Assembly: GCA_014905825.1 (NCBI GenBank)
Contig: JACGCN010000014.1
Coordinates: 1 to 64,000, forward strand
Reading direction: 5' to 3'
DNA length: 64,000 bases
Source of the DNA: Lyophyllum atratum
Lineage: Eukaryota > Basidiomycota > Agaricomycetes > Agaricales > Lyophyllaceae
In this document: piece by piece, positions 44,995-57,630 of the stretch
Layout of the letters: each line of letters begins with the position of its first letter
How positions within the stretch are numbered: the stretch's first letter is position 1
Made by a program: the position numbers and the translations under genes
Notes under the pieces: generated by a model
Seen by the model: only the letters and a program-made list of their open reading frames with translations
Told to the model about the DNA's origin: nothing
Database searches by the model: none

Positions 44995-46469
44995 CGCTAC
45001 TTGAATATAATCGAGATGGATGTAGGTGTTATGTTTTCAACCGCCCGCTTATATGGCGGTGCACCACTTACACAATGGGGAACGACTGACATTCCACGGA
45101 ACTCTCCTCCGGTCAGGGCGATAACAGTGATGCTGAGAGATGGAGTGGCTCCCATTTCCGAGGGAGAGGCGAAATCCGCGGTTTCTGCGTATAACCGCGT
45201 GTATGTGTTTTTAGCCGAGATCCTCGTCAAGTTTAGCGTCATTCTTAGATCAAGCTCATTCCGCCATGGCCGGAACCCAGTGCCGTACTCGTGACGAGAA
45301 AGGCGCCGTAGAATGCCGGTAGGCAGCGTCTAAGCTAGAGTTTTGTAGAGAGCCAAGCAGCCATCAGAGAAAGGACATAGATATACGCGTCAGACGCGCC
45401 TGTAAGGCTCGACTAGTCTGACAGCGAATGTTTCGCAGATGCTTCTCGGATACGTTGCCCTGGAAGGCAATTGCTTACTGATCCACGTGGTCGACAGATC
45501 GAGCTATGTTTGTCTCGTTCGACATCAGCAGAGCTGATACCACGAGGATCCCAAAATGTAGAGGTGCCGTCTGACGTTCGCCCAGCAGAGTGATGGGTCT
45601 CTGTTCGGCCTGGCCATTATGAGACGCAAGCGGTGCCGTGGGATCACTGCCTGATATATGTATGGGTGGTGCTTATGGCCGAGTTAATAACATCCAGGGC
45701 AGAAATCGATGGTGTCTAAATAGACAATCGCAATCGTAGAGGCTCGCTGAGATTCAAGGCCATACCACCGCTTCGTTTGACTTCTGTCATCTTGTTACTT
45801 GAAACCGCTTACGACATATATGAGCATATATGCTATGTCCATGTCGCGTAGGATGTCCCTCTCCGCTTGTGCCCTTGCAGGATCAGAGGGAGAATAGAAC
45901 AAGTCCCTTTATGGCCCGGCTAATGTGCACCGTGATCATTTGAATTTTGAACGTTGAAAAGGTGAGGCATACATACCTTAATGCCGCAGGCCAACCATTG
46001 GCCTTAATCCATATATGACCCAAAACGAGTTGAGATACATCATGACGACTTCAATCCGAAGTTGGGCTGTCAGCATGTCGACAATGATACGCGTACGGCA
46101 TGGGTGGTTAAACGGGGATAGGGCCTTGGATATCTAGATACTTATCAGCGGTTTGAAAGCATCTGGCGGGAAATTAGTGCTCTAAGCCGTTCGAGGGCCC
46201 AAGAACTTGAAGGGATGCACTTTGGAGGCAACTTGAACTACGGTGACCGACTAAGGAGCTTTGTATGGCTGTGTTTAGACTTGGGGCTATTGCGACCTGA
46301 GCATTTGTCGAGAGAGAGATAACCCTAACCCCAACTAACTCCGAGGTCTCCATACGCATCGCCGATGTACCAAAGATGTCCAGTAAAAGTCTATAGCGTA
46401 TCCGAGTCTCAAGCTACTGTCCGTTACACTCCTGGGTATCTCAAACGCTACTCATCTATGTCCAACTAC
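44995..46469. other. 1.5-kb gene-free stretch
   Basis: Promoter of the ligase and 3' flank of UDP-glucose dehydrogenase. An open frame at 45001-45294 has no content of note. No repeat seen. Confidence 0.45.
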
Positions 46470-48348
46470 TCACTGCAGCGGGGCAGCACGTCCAATCGTC
46501 GTCACCTGTGAAGAAAAGCCTCAGTCGGATGTCTCGCACAGACCAGCTGTAACAAAAGACAAACCTTGAACCCGATCTTGCGCAGCTTTTCCGCGTCAAC
46601 GAGGAGCCGTCCATCAAACACGAAGGCAGGCTTGTTCATGCCCTGGTATACCGCCTCCCAGTCAATATCCAAGAACTCCTTCCACTCCGTCGCGATGACC
46701 ACGGCCTCCGCGTTCTTGCACGCCTCCAGCGCGGAAGCACAGATCGTCACCTGCTTCTTGACTGAAAAGGTGTTCTGAGTTAAAAATGTTCTTGGAAGGA
46801 CGATGACGATACATACTAGAATCAAGGGGCACCAGGGGGCTGGCCTCCTGAAGATCGGCCCAGATCTGGCTGTGCTCTACTTTGGGATCGAAGACGTTGA
46901 TAAGGGCACGCTCGGACTGGAAGTCCTTGATGAGCGTTATCGCAGCCGACTCCCTCGTATCACCAGTGTCCGCCTTGAACGCGAAACCCAATACCGCAAT
47001 GCGCTGCTCAGTCGACGTCAGCGATGATAGCACGATGGCACACAATGGTTTAGCACTGACCTTTCCAGTTATGGTGTTGAAGAGCGTGTCCACGACACGC
47101 TTGGAGAAGCGCCTCTTCTGGTACTCATTCATCTCAACAACCTGGCGCCAGTAGGCCGCTACCTCGGGGAGATGGAGGCTCTCGCTCAGGTATACAAGGT
47201 TAAGGATATCCTTCTGGAAGCACGAGCCGCCGAAGCCTACGCTAGCTTTCAAAAACTTGGGACCAACGCGCGAATCGTATCCGATTGCATGGGCTACCTC
47301 GTCAATGTTTGCGCCCGTGGCTTCACAGATGGCGGAAAGGGCGTTAATCGAGGAGATGCGTTGGGCGAGCATGGCATTGGCGGCGAGCTTGGAGAGCTCT
47401 GACGACCAGAGGCCGACGGTTAGGATTTGCTTGGTTCTGTAGATCATTATGGCGTCAGCGTCAGTTGAGATTGCCGGTAGATGAAGCCAACTCACGGAAC
47501 CCAGTTGGCATAGACTGAGACCAACGCATCGCTTGCAGCCTTACCCTCAGGTGTTTGAAGAGAGCCAATGAGGACACGGTCAGGGTTGAAAAGATCGCTG
47601 ATGGCAGTGCCTTCCGCGAGGAACTCAGGGTTAGAGAGGATATCAAAGCGACAGTTTGGCTTGGAGTTCGCCTCGAGGATCGTGCGCATTGACTCGGCGG
47701 TTCGGCAGGGCACGGTCGACTTCTCGACCACGATTTTGGAGGAGTTGGCAACGGTTGCGATGCGTCGTGTGGCTAGCTCGACATAGCTGAAGACTAGGTG
47801 TTAGATACGTGACTTGGAAAGGGAAACCGTTGTGGATCGCGGAGGAGCGCGTGGTTTAAGGATAGCGATGACACGTACTTCAGGTCTGCTGCACTTCCTG
47901 CACCTACACCAGACTTCTTTGTTGGGGTGTTCACGCTCACGAAGATGAGATCGGCCTCCTCAATCCCCTTATCGACATCCGTGGAGAAGAAAAGGTTGCG
48001 GCCCCGGGCCTCGCGAACAACGTCTTCAAGGCCGGGCTCGTAGATGGGGAGTTCGTAATTAGGGGAGTTCCAGGCAGCGATGCGCGCCGCGTTGAGATCC
48101 ACGATCGTGACAGTGATATGTGGGCATTTGACGGCGATGACGGCGCACGTAGGGCCACCTAGACAGATGGATGTGATGCGCGTCAATGAGCGTTTCTATA
48201 CGATATAGAGAGCTTGGGAGGTGGTGAATGACACCCACCCACGTATCCAGCTCCAACTAGGAAAAAAGGGGTCGGTCATCAGCGTGATCGTCGTTGTTAT
48301 GCTAAGATACATACTACAGCAGATCTTGGTTACTTTGACGGGGGCCAT
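46470..48348 (-). CDS. UDP-glucose 6-dehydrogenase
   Basis: Eight exons: 48315-48348, 48239-48256, 47879-48158, 47496-47786, 47061-47436, 46817-47003, 46565-46761 and 46470-46505 (472 aa). The NAD-binding GAGYVG is at residues 13-18, assembled over an 18-nt second exon. [31 protein letters not shown] and [12 protein letters not shown] are family blocks. The catalytic Cys is C280 in [11 protein letters not shown]. The UDP-binding C-terminal domain has [18 protein letters not shown] and VIATEWKEF. It oxidises UDP-glucose to UDP-glucuronate with two NAD+, supplying glucuronic acid and UDP-xylose for cell-wall polysaccharides. Full length and intact. Confidence 0.95.
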
Positions 48349-50198
48349 GGCTGGGGTATGGTTGGGGGTATGGGGGTATGGGGGTGAAGGAGAGCGGTGG
48401 TAGGGAGAGAGAAGGATAGTCAACGGAACGTTTCAGAACTTTTGTTATGTGCAACAGAATCGGGACTAGGACGCCGGTGTTCATGATGCCGGCTCATTAT
48501 TCGGCCCATGTTACGTTTTGGCCACAATTTCTTCACTCCCTTCCACTTGCTCGCCTCTGAATATCGGGCCAAAGAGCCTCTGCTTTCTGTTTCGAGGATC
48601 CCACTTTGCAGTAAATCGACGAATATGGAGTTTCAGTATTCGGCGACGGACTCAGACGGACTCTCGCGGCGAAACCCTCAAAATTTTACGTGGAAACCGA
48701 CACGAGACAACTGTCCATCTTGGCAGGGTATGTCATTGGCGAACACCACATCCCCGGCACGACCTTATCTGCCATCTTATCGTGCAGGTCTCGACACGGC
48801 GCGTGATGGCAGGTGTCACTTGATCGGCGTCGTATAAAGGTTCGAAATCGGGTAGCTCTCATGGTTAGAGCACGTCCTAACGTACGGGGGGCAGCGTATC
48901 TTTCATCTGGTATGTAACTTAGGACTCACTTGTCCAACTTGTCACTAATCACGATATTGCACAAGCCACATAAAACTGCTTCCCAAGAAGTTACTGCCCA
49001 AATTTCAGAACATCTCACTCGCATATTGTTGACACCGCCCGAGGATCCAGATAGTCGCTGAACAGGTATCGCATGCTCTGAGACGTCTTATAGGTCATTC
49101 AACAATCCTATGCCATCCTATGCCATCCACTCTGATGCTGTGGTTGCTCTTCTGCACCGAGAAATGCGACCAGATCACCAATTGGTGCAGCCTTATCTCA
49201 GGGGATGGAGGCTCTGAGGATATGTCGATCCTCGACATGGGTCGATATACCTGACTTGCCTATCGGGAGATTTCCAGGACCATTCCACCACCATCATGGA
49301 CCACAGAGACGGCAAAAACCGTTAGCCTCAAGCTCGAGGCGCTTTTGCGACCCTTCATTGACCTTGATGAACGCATTTGATAACTCAGAATAGTCTCCCA
49401 AACCTTCATGTCATATTTGGCTTCTGAAGATATGTCCATGCCATCGTCAAAACGCGCGCCTGCCTCTCGAAATAGGAGCAGTATAGCCCACTTGAAGAGC
49501 CTCGGCCTGGGTGAGCGCATCGTTGGCTCGACCCTCACAGTGACCCTGAGCGACCGCTCCCATTCCTTGCATCCTGCCCAGGTCTATACAACCCCACCTG
49601 AGCATCGACGCCGCAGAAGATGTCTCGAGCTCTTCAAAGTTTGGCACGCGCTGGCCACACCTCAGCCACCGTACGTTCTCCCACCGGAGGTTCCCCATCG
49701 TTGAATCGTACCACGTTGCGCGGCTTTTGGCACTGCTACTCCCGAAACCCAAGATGCTCTTCGATAATGCCGGGACGTCGAGCCTGAGGGCTTTTCGAGA
49801 GATCTGTTCAGGAGATATACATGACGCAGTGGGGGGAGATGGACACCATGTTAGCCCGGGTGATGCGCTATTCGTGAGGAGACTTGAACCTGTGTCGAAG
49901 TATTTGCTGTATGGTAGTGAGATTGCATAGTCTTAAGCAGAAGTGCAGACACCTGTAAGATTTGCCGAACTTGGACAAAGCACCGCGTTCTTATACGTTC
50001 ATCGATTATTCGATGTCGAAGACTGGTAGAGACTCAGACTGAGTTGAATTGAATTGGGTCGCGATTATTTGCATACGACCGGATGTTTCTGGCACTGTCT
50101 GACCGCCACGGCATCATCGCCGTATTAGGTACCTCCGGACTTCGAGAGAAATTCGTCACGGTCGTCGGTACCCCTTATGATTCGACCCACTTGTCCCC
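48349..50198. other. 1.85-kb stretch with an F-box gene relic
   Basis: Promoter of UGDH, then no intact gene. From about 49110 to 49290 the sequence resembles 52080-52270, which is itself a decayed part of the F-box family. Confidence 0.45.
49110..49290 (+). pseudogene. Relic related to the F-box family flank
   Basis: Shares words with 52080-52270 in the same order: ATCCTATGCCATCC, CTGATGCTGTG-type, CACCGAGAAATGCGA, CAGATCACCAATTGG and TTTCCAGGACCATTCCACCAC. It has no open reading frame. Probably an older duplicate of the same repeat unit that carries the F-box genes. Confidence 0.55.
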
Positions 50199-51931
50199 AT
50201 GGACCCTTCGTTATGTCCTGGGATGCATCCTTGCCTACGAATCCCTGAGATTCTGTCCACCATTTTTCAAAACGTGATCGACCGCCAGAACTGGAAAACT
50301 CCGTTTTCAGGTTCTCAGACGCTGCTCAACCTCGCCTTAACATGTAAGCTGTTCAAGGAACCAGCTCTCGACGTCCTTTGGCATACTATTCAGGCTCTGC
50401 AACCTTTGATTCGCTGTCTTCCTGCCGATGCAATCTGCCTGACACCAGGTCGGCTGATCGGGGAGGAGGAGGTAAAACTGGTGCGACATTTTGTTACACT
50501 TCGCTATGATTGATCAGCTCTCAATAACGGTGGATATAACGCCTTTCTTAGCGCTTGAATCGCAATATAAGCTCGAGTGATGGCTATACAATACAGAAAT
50601 ACGGGTCAAAAGTTCGAGTTGTGGCCATGGCTCCATATTGGCAATTGGCACGTCCGCAACACAGCCAGGAACGTCTTCTTCTACACCATCTCTTCTCACG
50701 CCTGAACAATGGCCCCATCCTTCCTCTGGTGCAGAGTGTGACCATCGATGTGGACGAATTTCGGGACCAAGCCATCTACCCTCGACTCATTGTTGGACCT
50801 CAAGTGAATTCTCTTCGCATCTCTTCCGACTTCTGGGATCTATTGGAGGAAGCGCCATTGAATCTTCCATGGGATAATGTTAAGGCGGTAATTATGGAAC
50901 ATCCATTAGCGCTTCAATGCTTCAGGATCGACGTTTTGCGGCCAGAGAATGGTTGTACAATTTTCACGTTCGTATCACCGGATATTGCCAAAGTTATTTG
51001 CAGCCATCCATCCCTCCAGCTCATAGACGCGCTGTCCCTCGATGTTGATCATGCTACTTTTGCACATCTCGCTGGGCTACCACAGGTCGAAGAATTGGCC
51101 ATCTCGATATCGACAGCGGAACTCGACCTTTTCTGCAGGCAGCGGGCGAAGTCCGACTGCTTCCCCAGCATGAGAAAGCTGCATCTCCTCACCTCTAATT
51201 TAGCGACATGCACCAAACTCCTTCAACCTCCGGATGCTTTCCAGCACCTCCAGTCTTTGAAAATCACTGGCACACATGATTCCATTTGGAACCTCAAAGC
51301 CTTCTTTGATGGTATGGGAAGGCACAAGGCCCTCTCAAAGCAATTGAAGGAGCTCAGACTTTCAATCCTCTTCTACCCTGGGCTTCCACCCCGCCATACC
51401 ACTCCCCTCATCGATCTCCCAACGATCGAGCCCCTCCTCTCACTATCCAACCTGCGTGACTTATCTCTTCACCTGGACGGCAGGGTCGATCTCGACAACT
51501 CTGCGCTCGCGAAAATGGGTGCGGCATGGCCACACCTAGAGGTTCTTGAGCTGGAGGAACGGACATTCGGCACTATTCCCAAGATCACACTTACGGGTCT
51601 CATCCCCTTGCTATCCTCCTGTTCGAAGCTGCGAGGCCTCGCGCTCCGCATCGACGCGACCGAGAAGGTCTCGAGCTTCGCACAGACTGGCACACTCACT
51701 CCGTACCCCAGTTTCCGCCATCTCCAGTACTGCAGGTCCCCTATCAGGGAGCCGCAGTCCATCGCGGCCTTCTTGACGTTGCTACTTCCTAACCTCGCAT
51801 GGTTATCATGTAATTGGATATATTTGGATGCTGGCGGTCCTGAGGGCTTCCCGAACGATCCTGTGGAGGAGAGGTACATGGAGGCATGGACCGAGGTACA
51901 GGACTTGTTGGGCAGTGTGTTGTCACGTTGA
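50199..51931 (+). CDS. F-box-like protein with LRR-type repeats, copy 1
   Basis: Two exons, 50199-50480 and 50552-51931 (553 aa). The donor CTG|GTGCGA is shared with copy 2, although GAG|GTAAAA at 50472 also keeps frame. An F-box-like N-terminus, LRIPEILSTIFQNVIDRQ, with LLNLALTCKLFKEPALDVLW, is followed by about 400 residues of irregular leucine-rich repeats (HLEVLELEERTFGTI, LRDLSLHLDGRVD, LRGLALRIDATEK). Such proteins are agaricomycete-expanded candidate SCF ubiquitin-ligase adaptors that pick substrates through the LRRs. The substrate is unknown. Very similar to copy 2 over the whole length, including the 3' flank. Confidence 0.85.
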
Positions 51932-52806
51932 TCGAGGAGCACATGAGAGTTGCAACGGTCAATTCTTGTCAGTTCTTGGAGTGTCGGAAAAAGCTTTCGC
52001 CTCATTTGCAATCGCCGACGTGGGTGAAGCATTTGTGCTTTGTGTATGCACGATGATAAGTTGTTCAAGGGCGTAATCACAACCTATGCTATCCCATCCT
52101 CACCCACTCCAATGCTGTGTTTTGTCTTCTGTACCGAGAAATGCGAGCAGATCACCAATTGGCAAAGCGTATTTTGGGCGATGAAGGTGCTAAGGAAGTC
52201 ATGCCCATGCCCGCAATGGGCCGGCATGCTCGACGTCACGATCAAAAGAATTCCAGGACCGTTCCACCACCTCGCCACATAACTAGGTCTTGAAGAATGA
52301 GCGATGTCGGTATTCCTGCCGAGCTCATGCTGTTTGACAAGAAGCGTGCGGATTTTGGCTGTTTCCCAATCCTTGGGACCTTGAGTCTCCATACACCTGA
52401 TCTGGTGGCTTGCACTCAACTCATACTTACGGAGGCTTTCTTGCTTATCCGATAGCCCAATATCCTCGGCATGAACCATTCCGCCTGGGATATCAGGAAT
52501 TTCCTCGTGGCTATCGCTACTGAGGGCTGAGGCCTACCTAAGGGCTAGGAGATGTTTTCAACGTTGCGGCCAAGTTGCGGCTTCTTGCCTTAGACGAGTC
52601 GCAGCTCTGCTTCTACGTCACGGTGACGATACGCTTCGAAGTTGACTGTTCACGTTCCTATTAACGGCATCCTAAAAAGGGGATCTTATGTAATAACCCG
52701 ACCGGGCCGACCCTCCTGTCATGGGGGGATGCGATAACCACAGGACTAGGAAAAAATTGTTCTCGTTAGGAATCGACCACCACTAGTCCTGGGCCTTACC
52801 CCTGGA
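51932..52806. other. Spacer between F-box copies, containing a relic
   Basis: The first part (51960-52040) matches the 3' flank of copy 2 (54590-54680). 52140-52460 is a decayed F-box fragment, listed separately. The remainder is the copy 2 promoter. Confidence 0.5.
52140..52460 (+). pseudogene. Decayed internal fragment of the F-box/LRR gene
   Basis: In changing frames the translation follows the LRR part of the neighbours: AKEVMPMPA against AKVICSHPS, FHHLA against FAHLA, then PAELMLFDKKRADFGCFP and LSLHTPDLVACTQLILTEAF against LHLHTPDLVTCTELIQPPDA of copy 2. Stops and indels interrupt it, and no F-box precedes it. It is the remains of a third copy that sat between the two intact genes. 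Confidence 0.75.
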
Positions 52807-54575
52807 ATGCATTCTTGCCTGAAAATCCCGGAGATTCTGTGCACCATTTTCCAAAACGTTATCGACCGCCAGGACTGGAAAGCTCCATTTTCAGGTTCTG
52901 CGACGCTTCTCAACCTCGCCTTGACATGCAAGCTGTTCAAGGAACCAGCTCTCGACGTTCTTTGGCATACTATCCAGACCCTGGAACCATTGATTCGCTG
53001 TCTTCCTGCCGATGCGATCCGCCTTACAAATTCTAGTAGGTTTCAGAGGCTAGGGGATAACCCTGAACCGGAGGATTTGGAACGTAGCAGTGATCCTCAT
53101 ATACGTCTGGTGCGACATTTTGTTAAATTTGGCTGATGATTGATGAGTGAATATGGCGCCTTTTTTAGCGCTTGACTCGCAATATAAGCTCGAGTGATGG
53201 GTATACTATACAGAAATACAGCTCAAAAGTTCGAGAGGTGGTCGTGCCTATAGGATGGCAATTGCGACCCCGGGAACACAAACATGAACCTCTTCTCTAT
53301 CATCATCTCTTCTCGCGCCTGAACAATGGCCCCATCCTTCCCGTGGTGCAGAGAGTGACCATCGACGTGTACAAATTTCGGGACCAAGCCATCTACCCCC
53401 GACTCATTGTTGGACCTCAAGTGAACACCGTATGCATTTCTTCCGATTTCCTCAGGCATCTATCGGCAGACGACAGCGACATGCCGTCCGATTTTCCGTG
53501 GGGTAATGTTAGGGCGGTAATTTTGGAACATCCATTAGCGCTTCAATGCTTCAGGATCCATGCTTTCCGGCCAGAGAATGCTTACCGAATCCATACATTC
53601 GTATCACCGGATATCGCCAAAGTTATTTGCAGTCATCCGTCTCTAAAGGTCATAGATGTGCTGTCCCTCGATGTTGACCATGCTACTTTTGCACATCTCG
53701 CCGGGCTACCACACGTCGAAGAATTAGCCATCACGATATCAACAGCGGAACTCGTCCTGTTCCTTGGGCAGTGTTCGAAGCCCGACTGCTTCCCCACCAT
53801 GAGAAAGCTGCATCTCCACACCCCTGATTTAGTGACATGCACTGAACTCATTCAACCTCCCGATGCTTTCCAGCATCTCCAATCGTTAGAAATTACTGGC
53901 GCACATGGTTCCGTTTGGAACCTCAAAGCCTTCTTTGACGAGATCGCAAGGCACAAGACCATCTCACAGCAATTGAAGAAGCTCAGACTTTCAATCCCCT
54001 TCTTCCCTTGGGATCCACCCCGCCGTACCACTCCCCTCATCGATCTCCCAACTATCGAGCCCCTCCTCTCACTATCCAACCTGCGTGACTTATCTCTTTA
54101 CGTAGACGGAAGGGTCGACCTCGACAACTCTGCGCTCGCGAGAATGGGTGCGGCATGGCCACACCTAGAGGTCCTTGAGCTGGAAGAAAGGACCTTTGGC
54201 ACTTTTCCCAAGATCACACTTACGGGCCTCATTCCGCTGCTATCCTCCTGCTCGAAGCTACGAGACCTCGCGCTCCGCATCGACGCCACCGAGAAGGTCT
54301 CGAGCTTCGCACAGATTGGCACACTCACTCCGCACCTCTGTCTTCGTGACCTCCAATACTGCAGGTCCCCCATCAGGGAGCCGCACCACACCGCGGCCTT
54401 TTTGACGTTGCTACTTCCTAACCTTGCATCGTTGGAGAATAATTGGATACATTATCGGAATGGAGAACCTGGGGGTTTCCCGGAAAGTGCTGCGGAGGAA
54501 AGGTATATGAAGTCATGGGATGAGGTATGGGAATTGTTAGGCGATGCGAAGTCACCTTCATTGAAGTACTCGTAA
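52807..54575 (+). CDS. F-box-like protein with LRR-type repeats, copy 2
   Basis: Two exons, 52807-53109 and 53169-54575 (569 aa). The N-terminus, CLKIPEILCTIFQNVIDRQ, is near-identical to copy 1. The start MHSC is chosen because the MDPS start of copy 1 is absent here. The linker differs (an insertion with DNPEPEDLERSSD), then RNISSSDGYTIQKYSSKV and the LRR region follow copy 1 closely (LRDLSLYVDGRVDLDNSAL, HLEVLELEERTFGTF). The C-terminus is longer by about a dozen residues. The same candidate role as an SCF adaptor is inferred. The pattern of changes clusters in predicted loops, as expected for substrate-specificity drift. Confidence 0.85.
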
Positions 54576-54947
54576 GGGTTGTACATACCCGACAATTCCT
54601 GAAATTCTTCCAGAATCGAGATCGCTTTTCGCCTCATTTGCAATCGCCGATGTGGGCTGAAGCCTTTGAACTTTGCGTATGTATGATATGCAATGTTCAG
54701 TATTCTCCACACTTGTAAGAGAAAAACTATCAAGATTAGACGCCATTTCTTCGACGTAAGATACCTCTAATGAAGAAGTATACGCTTGCAACGACATGAA
54801 AGCTGTTAGCCCTATTAGCGAGGAAGATTGGTCCAACAGTTCTCCTTATTGCTTTTACCTCTGCTTCGATATATCCTCAGAAAATCGTACGCAACAAAGC
54901 GGACATTACAAAAACTACTCCTACAATGTTTATCAATATATCATATG
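54576..54947. other. Convergent spacer
   Basis: 3' flanks of F-box copy 2 and MFS copy 1, A/T-rich. No gene. Confidence 0.5.
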
Positions 54948-57630
54948 CTAAGTCATGAATACATAGCGAGGGTCGTTATCCCACACCTCTGTAAGCTCTT
55001 GCTTTTCTCTAGACGGCAGTGCAGCCATCGCGATCGCATTGTGCTTGTTTTTGTGGGACAGACGGGTACGTAAAATAAAAGCAGCACAAAATGATAAAAA
55101 AAGACATCTGGATGAAATTTGAATAACGACAATTCGATGGAAAACAACGATGCTCACGCAGCAGAGATAGCAATCCCCTTTCGAAATGAATCTTCGGGAT
55201 CAAAGAATATTTGAGGTGATGCACTTCCGATGGCAAATATTGACGATGAGGAACGCTGGGACTATCACAGAAAAGTACAAGCACTCACACGGAGATGGCA
55301 CTTCCGATCGAGAGAATGAACGCAGTGCCAACACCACGCTTCGAGGTAGGGGAAAACGTATTCGCAGCCCAGCTCCTGTCGAATACGCGCCCCTCCTTTG
55401 TTAACATCGATATTTCGTTCCATACGGGGACTTACATGACGAGGGGATAGATGCAGAAGTTACCCCCGACAATAAGGAATAGAGCGAAGTATGCGCCTCC
55501 GACACTCTTCTGAACCAATGCTGCTAGAATGACATATCCAATGACGGAAAGGGAACAGGATAGCATGATATGCCATCCTCTATCCCTGGTGCGGTCACTA
55601 TGCCACGCTTGGAATTGGACTATGAGGAAGCCAACGGCATAAGGGGCCACAGTTAGGCCTTGCGCATTGATCGCAGAGAATCCAAGGCCTTTGATCAACT
55701 GCAGACGCTCAAAAGTCAAAGATGTAATTCGTCTACTGGAAAAAAAAACTGGACTTACAGTCGGCAAAAAGTAAGGCACAGTGATCGCTCCAACGTTGCC
55801 TGTAATAATCGATAATGGATGAGATGGAAATTCAGGCAGTAGGAAAGGCGTACAGCTGGCCAAGATCAAAGCAAGCAGCCAGGCGTTGGGATCAATTAGG
55901 ATGGCTTTGAACCCCTGCCAGCCTGTCATTCCGCCATGTGACTGAGGTTTATGGTCTCGATTTAAACGTGCCTGTGCAATTGCCCTCTCACGAGGAGTAA
56001 GAAATGTGGCTGTGAATGGGAACGAGGGTAGAAACAGGAGTATGGCCACTGCCATTACCAGAGTCGGAATTGCCTCGATCTATCACGGAAGTCGACATGA
56101 CAGCGCGAAGACCCAATATTGAACGAATGCGTACCAGGAAAAGGAATTGCCAGCTACCACAACAGAAGAAAGCGTCAGCAGACCCCGAAACGTCCGCAAG
56201 TGCGACTCACCCAGCGAGGATGGAAGTGTGGGCTCTGACGACGCCGAAAGCCACGAGACCCTGAAAAAACGGTATGGTAAGATCATGATCTTATACATTG
56301 GGATTCAGGTTACTCCAAATATGCCCGGAAGAGCGCTTCCTAAGCAAAGGCTATGATTCTGTAATCAGAAAGCAGGAATGCGATAGCAAACTGAGAACAC
56401 ATACCTGATTCGCGCGGCAAGTTCATGTCTAATTTACGAGTTAGGTATTTCAACAGATGCGCTGATAGCATCGCATGAAAGAAACCGGACATACCGTTGA
56501 TACCAGAAAGTAAGATAGTACACTATACCAACGTACCCAGCCTCACCAACTCCGACGAGTACTCTGCAGTGGTCACGAGTAAGGAAAGCGAGTTGAGCGG
56601 GACCTTTCCGACGTGCCTAAGGACCAGCAGCGCCGCGAATCCTCTGGCATACACGAACGACAGGGAAGCGATACCCCAGAATATCAGAGCAAAGAAAAAA
56701 CTAACAAGTCTTCAGCTTAACGCAGAGCGGGGACAGATGATAGAGAGTCGTACAATCTGTTAGAACCCATGCGACGTTGAAGGACTGGAAAACGGGTTCC
56801 TGAGACCGCGTGGCGGGAATTAAATACATCCCTTACTGTTGGCCGGTATCTCAACAAGGCCTGAGGCCGCCTCAAGACACGACGAAAATCTACTTTAGGA
56901 GGGACTTACAGTTTCCGACGTAGAAGATACTAAGCGCGAGCGTCCATTTGTTATTGCTGGATATGCCCTGTGATCGTGTAATACCACAATTAAACTTTGT
57001 AGCAAATGAAGAATGAGAGAACACGTACAAAGTTGTCATTGAAGGCCTTGAATACATGTGCGTTTCCACTAAGGGACAATGGTTTAGCTGCGACAAATCA
57101 TTGAATGGATATGGGGGCCACATGTTGTTACGATCTAAGGGCGATGGTGGATATGGGAACGTGAAGTCAGTACTCAAGCTGCGACTCACTAAACTGGGCG
57201 ACTGTGTAATGGGAGTTGTTATCAGGAAATGAGTCATGCGGAAACGTGAATGGTTCACCGACAGGCATGGCTGAATGAAACATCAGCCGAAGTTGAAATG
57301 CATGACTCGCAGTACCTACCTGAAGAGCACTAGAGGCAGGATATTCCTATCGATTTTCCATTTGACCTGCCTCTGGAAGCGAGGCGAAAGATAGGTAAAT
57401 CCAAAAACTTCAAAACAATAATTACATACCTCCTCCTCCTGCGTGTACTCCACCACCGCAGCATCACGGTGGACTGCGTCAGCGTACAAGGGATCAAGAG
57501 GTGCGAAGAGATGCTTCTTCCTCGCTTTGAAGCCTAGCTGAGACTGGTGGAACGTGCCGTCCGTCTCTATGTTGCCTCGCTCCACATTGCCGCCATCCGA
57601 AGGAAGTTTTGCTGGAGGTGTATCAGGCAT
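54948..57630 (-). CDS. MFS transporter, Dal5/allantoate-permease type, copy 1
   Basis: Minus strand from ATG 57630 (MPDTPPAKLPSDGG) to TAG 54948, with many small exons. Visible blocks: RQVKWKIDRNILPLVL (start of TM1), GNAHVFKAFNDNF, NKWTLALSIFYVGN, FLTPRERAIAQARLNRDHKP, GMTGWQGFKAI, KGLGFSAINAQGLTVAPYAV, WHSDRTRDRGWHIML, SWAANTFSPTSKRGVGTAFI and the C-terminus EVWDNDPRYVFMT. This is the anion:cation symporter branch of the MFS, which imports allantoate, nicotinate, vitamins and similar acids by proton symport. Three micro-exons of 8, 12 and 13 nt (57263-57270, 57190-57201, 57122-57134) encode the end of TM1. In copy 1 the usual Asp after them is Asn (FNRNN). Not all exon borders were fixed. 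Confidence 0.8.

Noticed and set aside
46315..46345. Telomere-like CCCTAA words
   Set aside because: Only one or two copies (AACCCTAACCCCAACTAAC), with no array. Chance.
48838..48875. tRNA-like boxes: GGTTCGAAATC just before TAGCTCTCATGG and AGAGC
   Set aside because: The B-box-like word precedes the A-box-like word, and no acceptor or anticodon stem pairs. A permuted tRNA is not supported by folding by eye.
49447..49752. Minus-strand 101-codon frame
   Set aside because: Lies in the decayed F-box flank, with no similarity to any family and no conserved counterpart in the duplicated unit.
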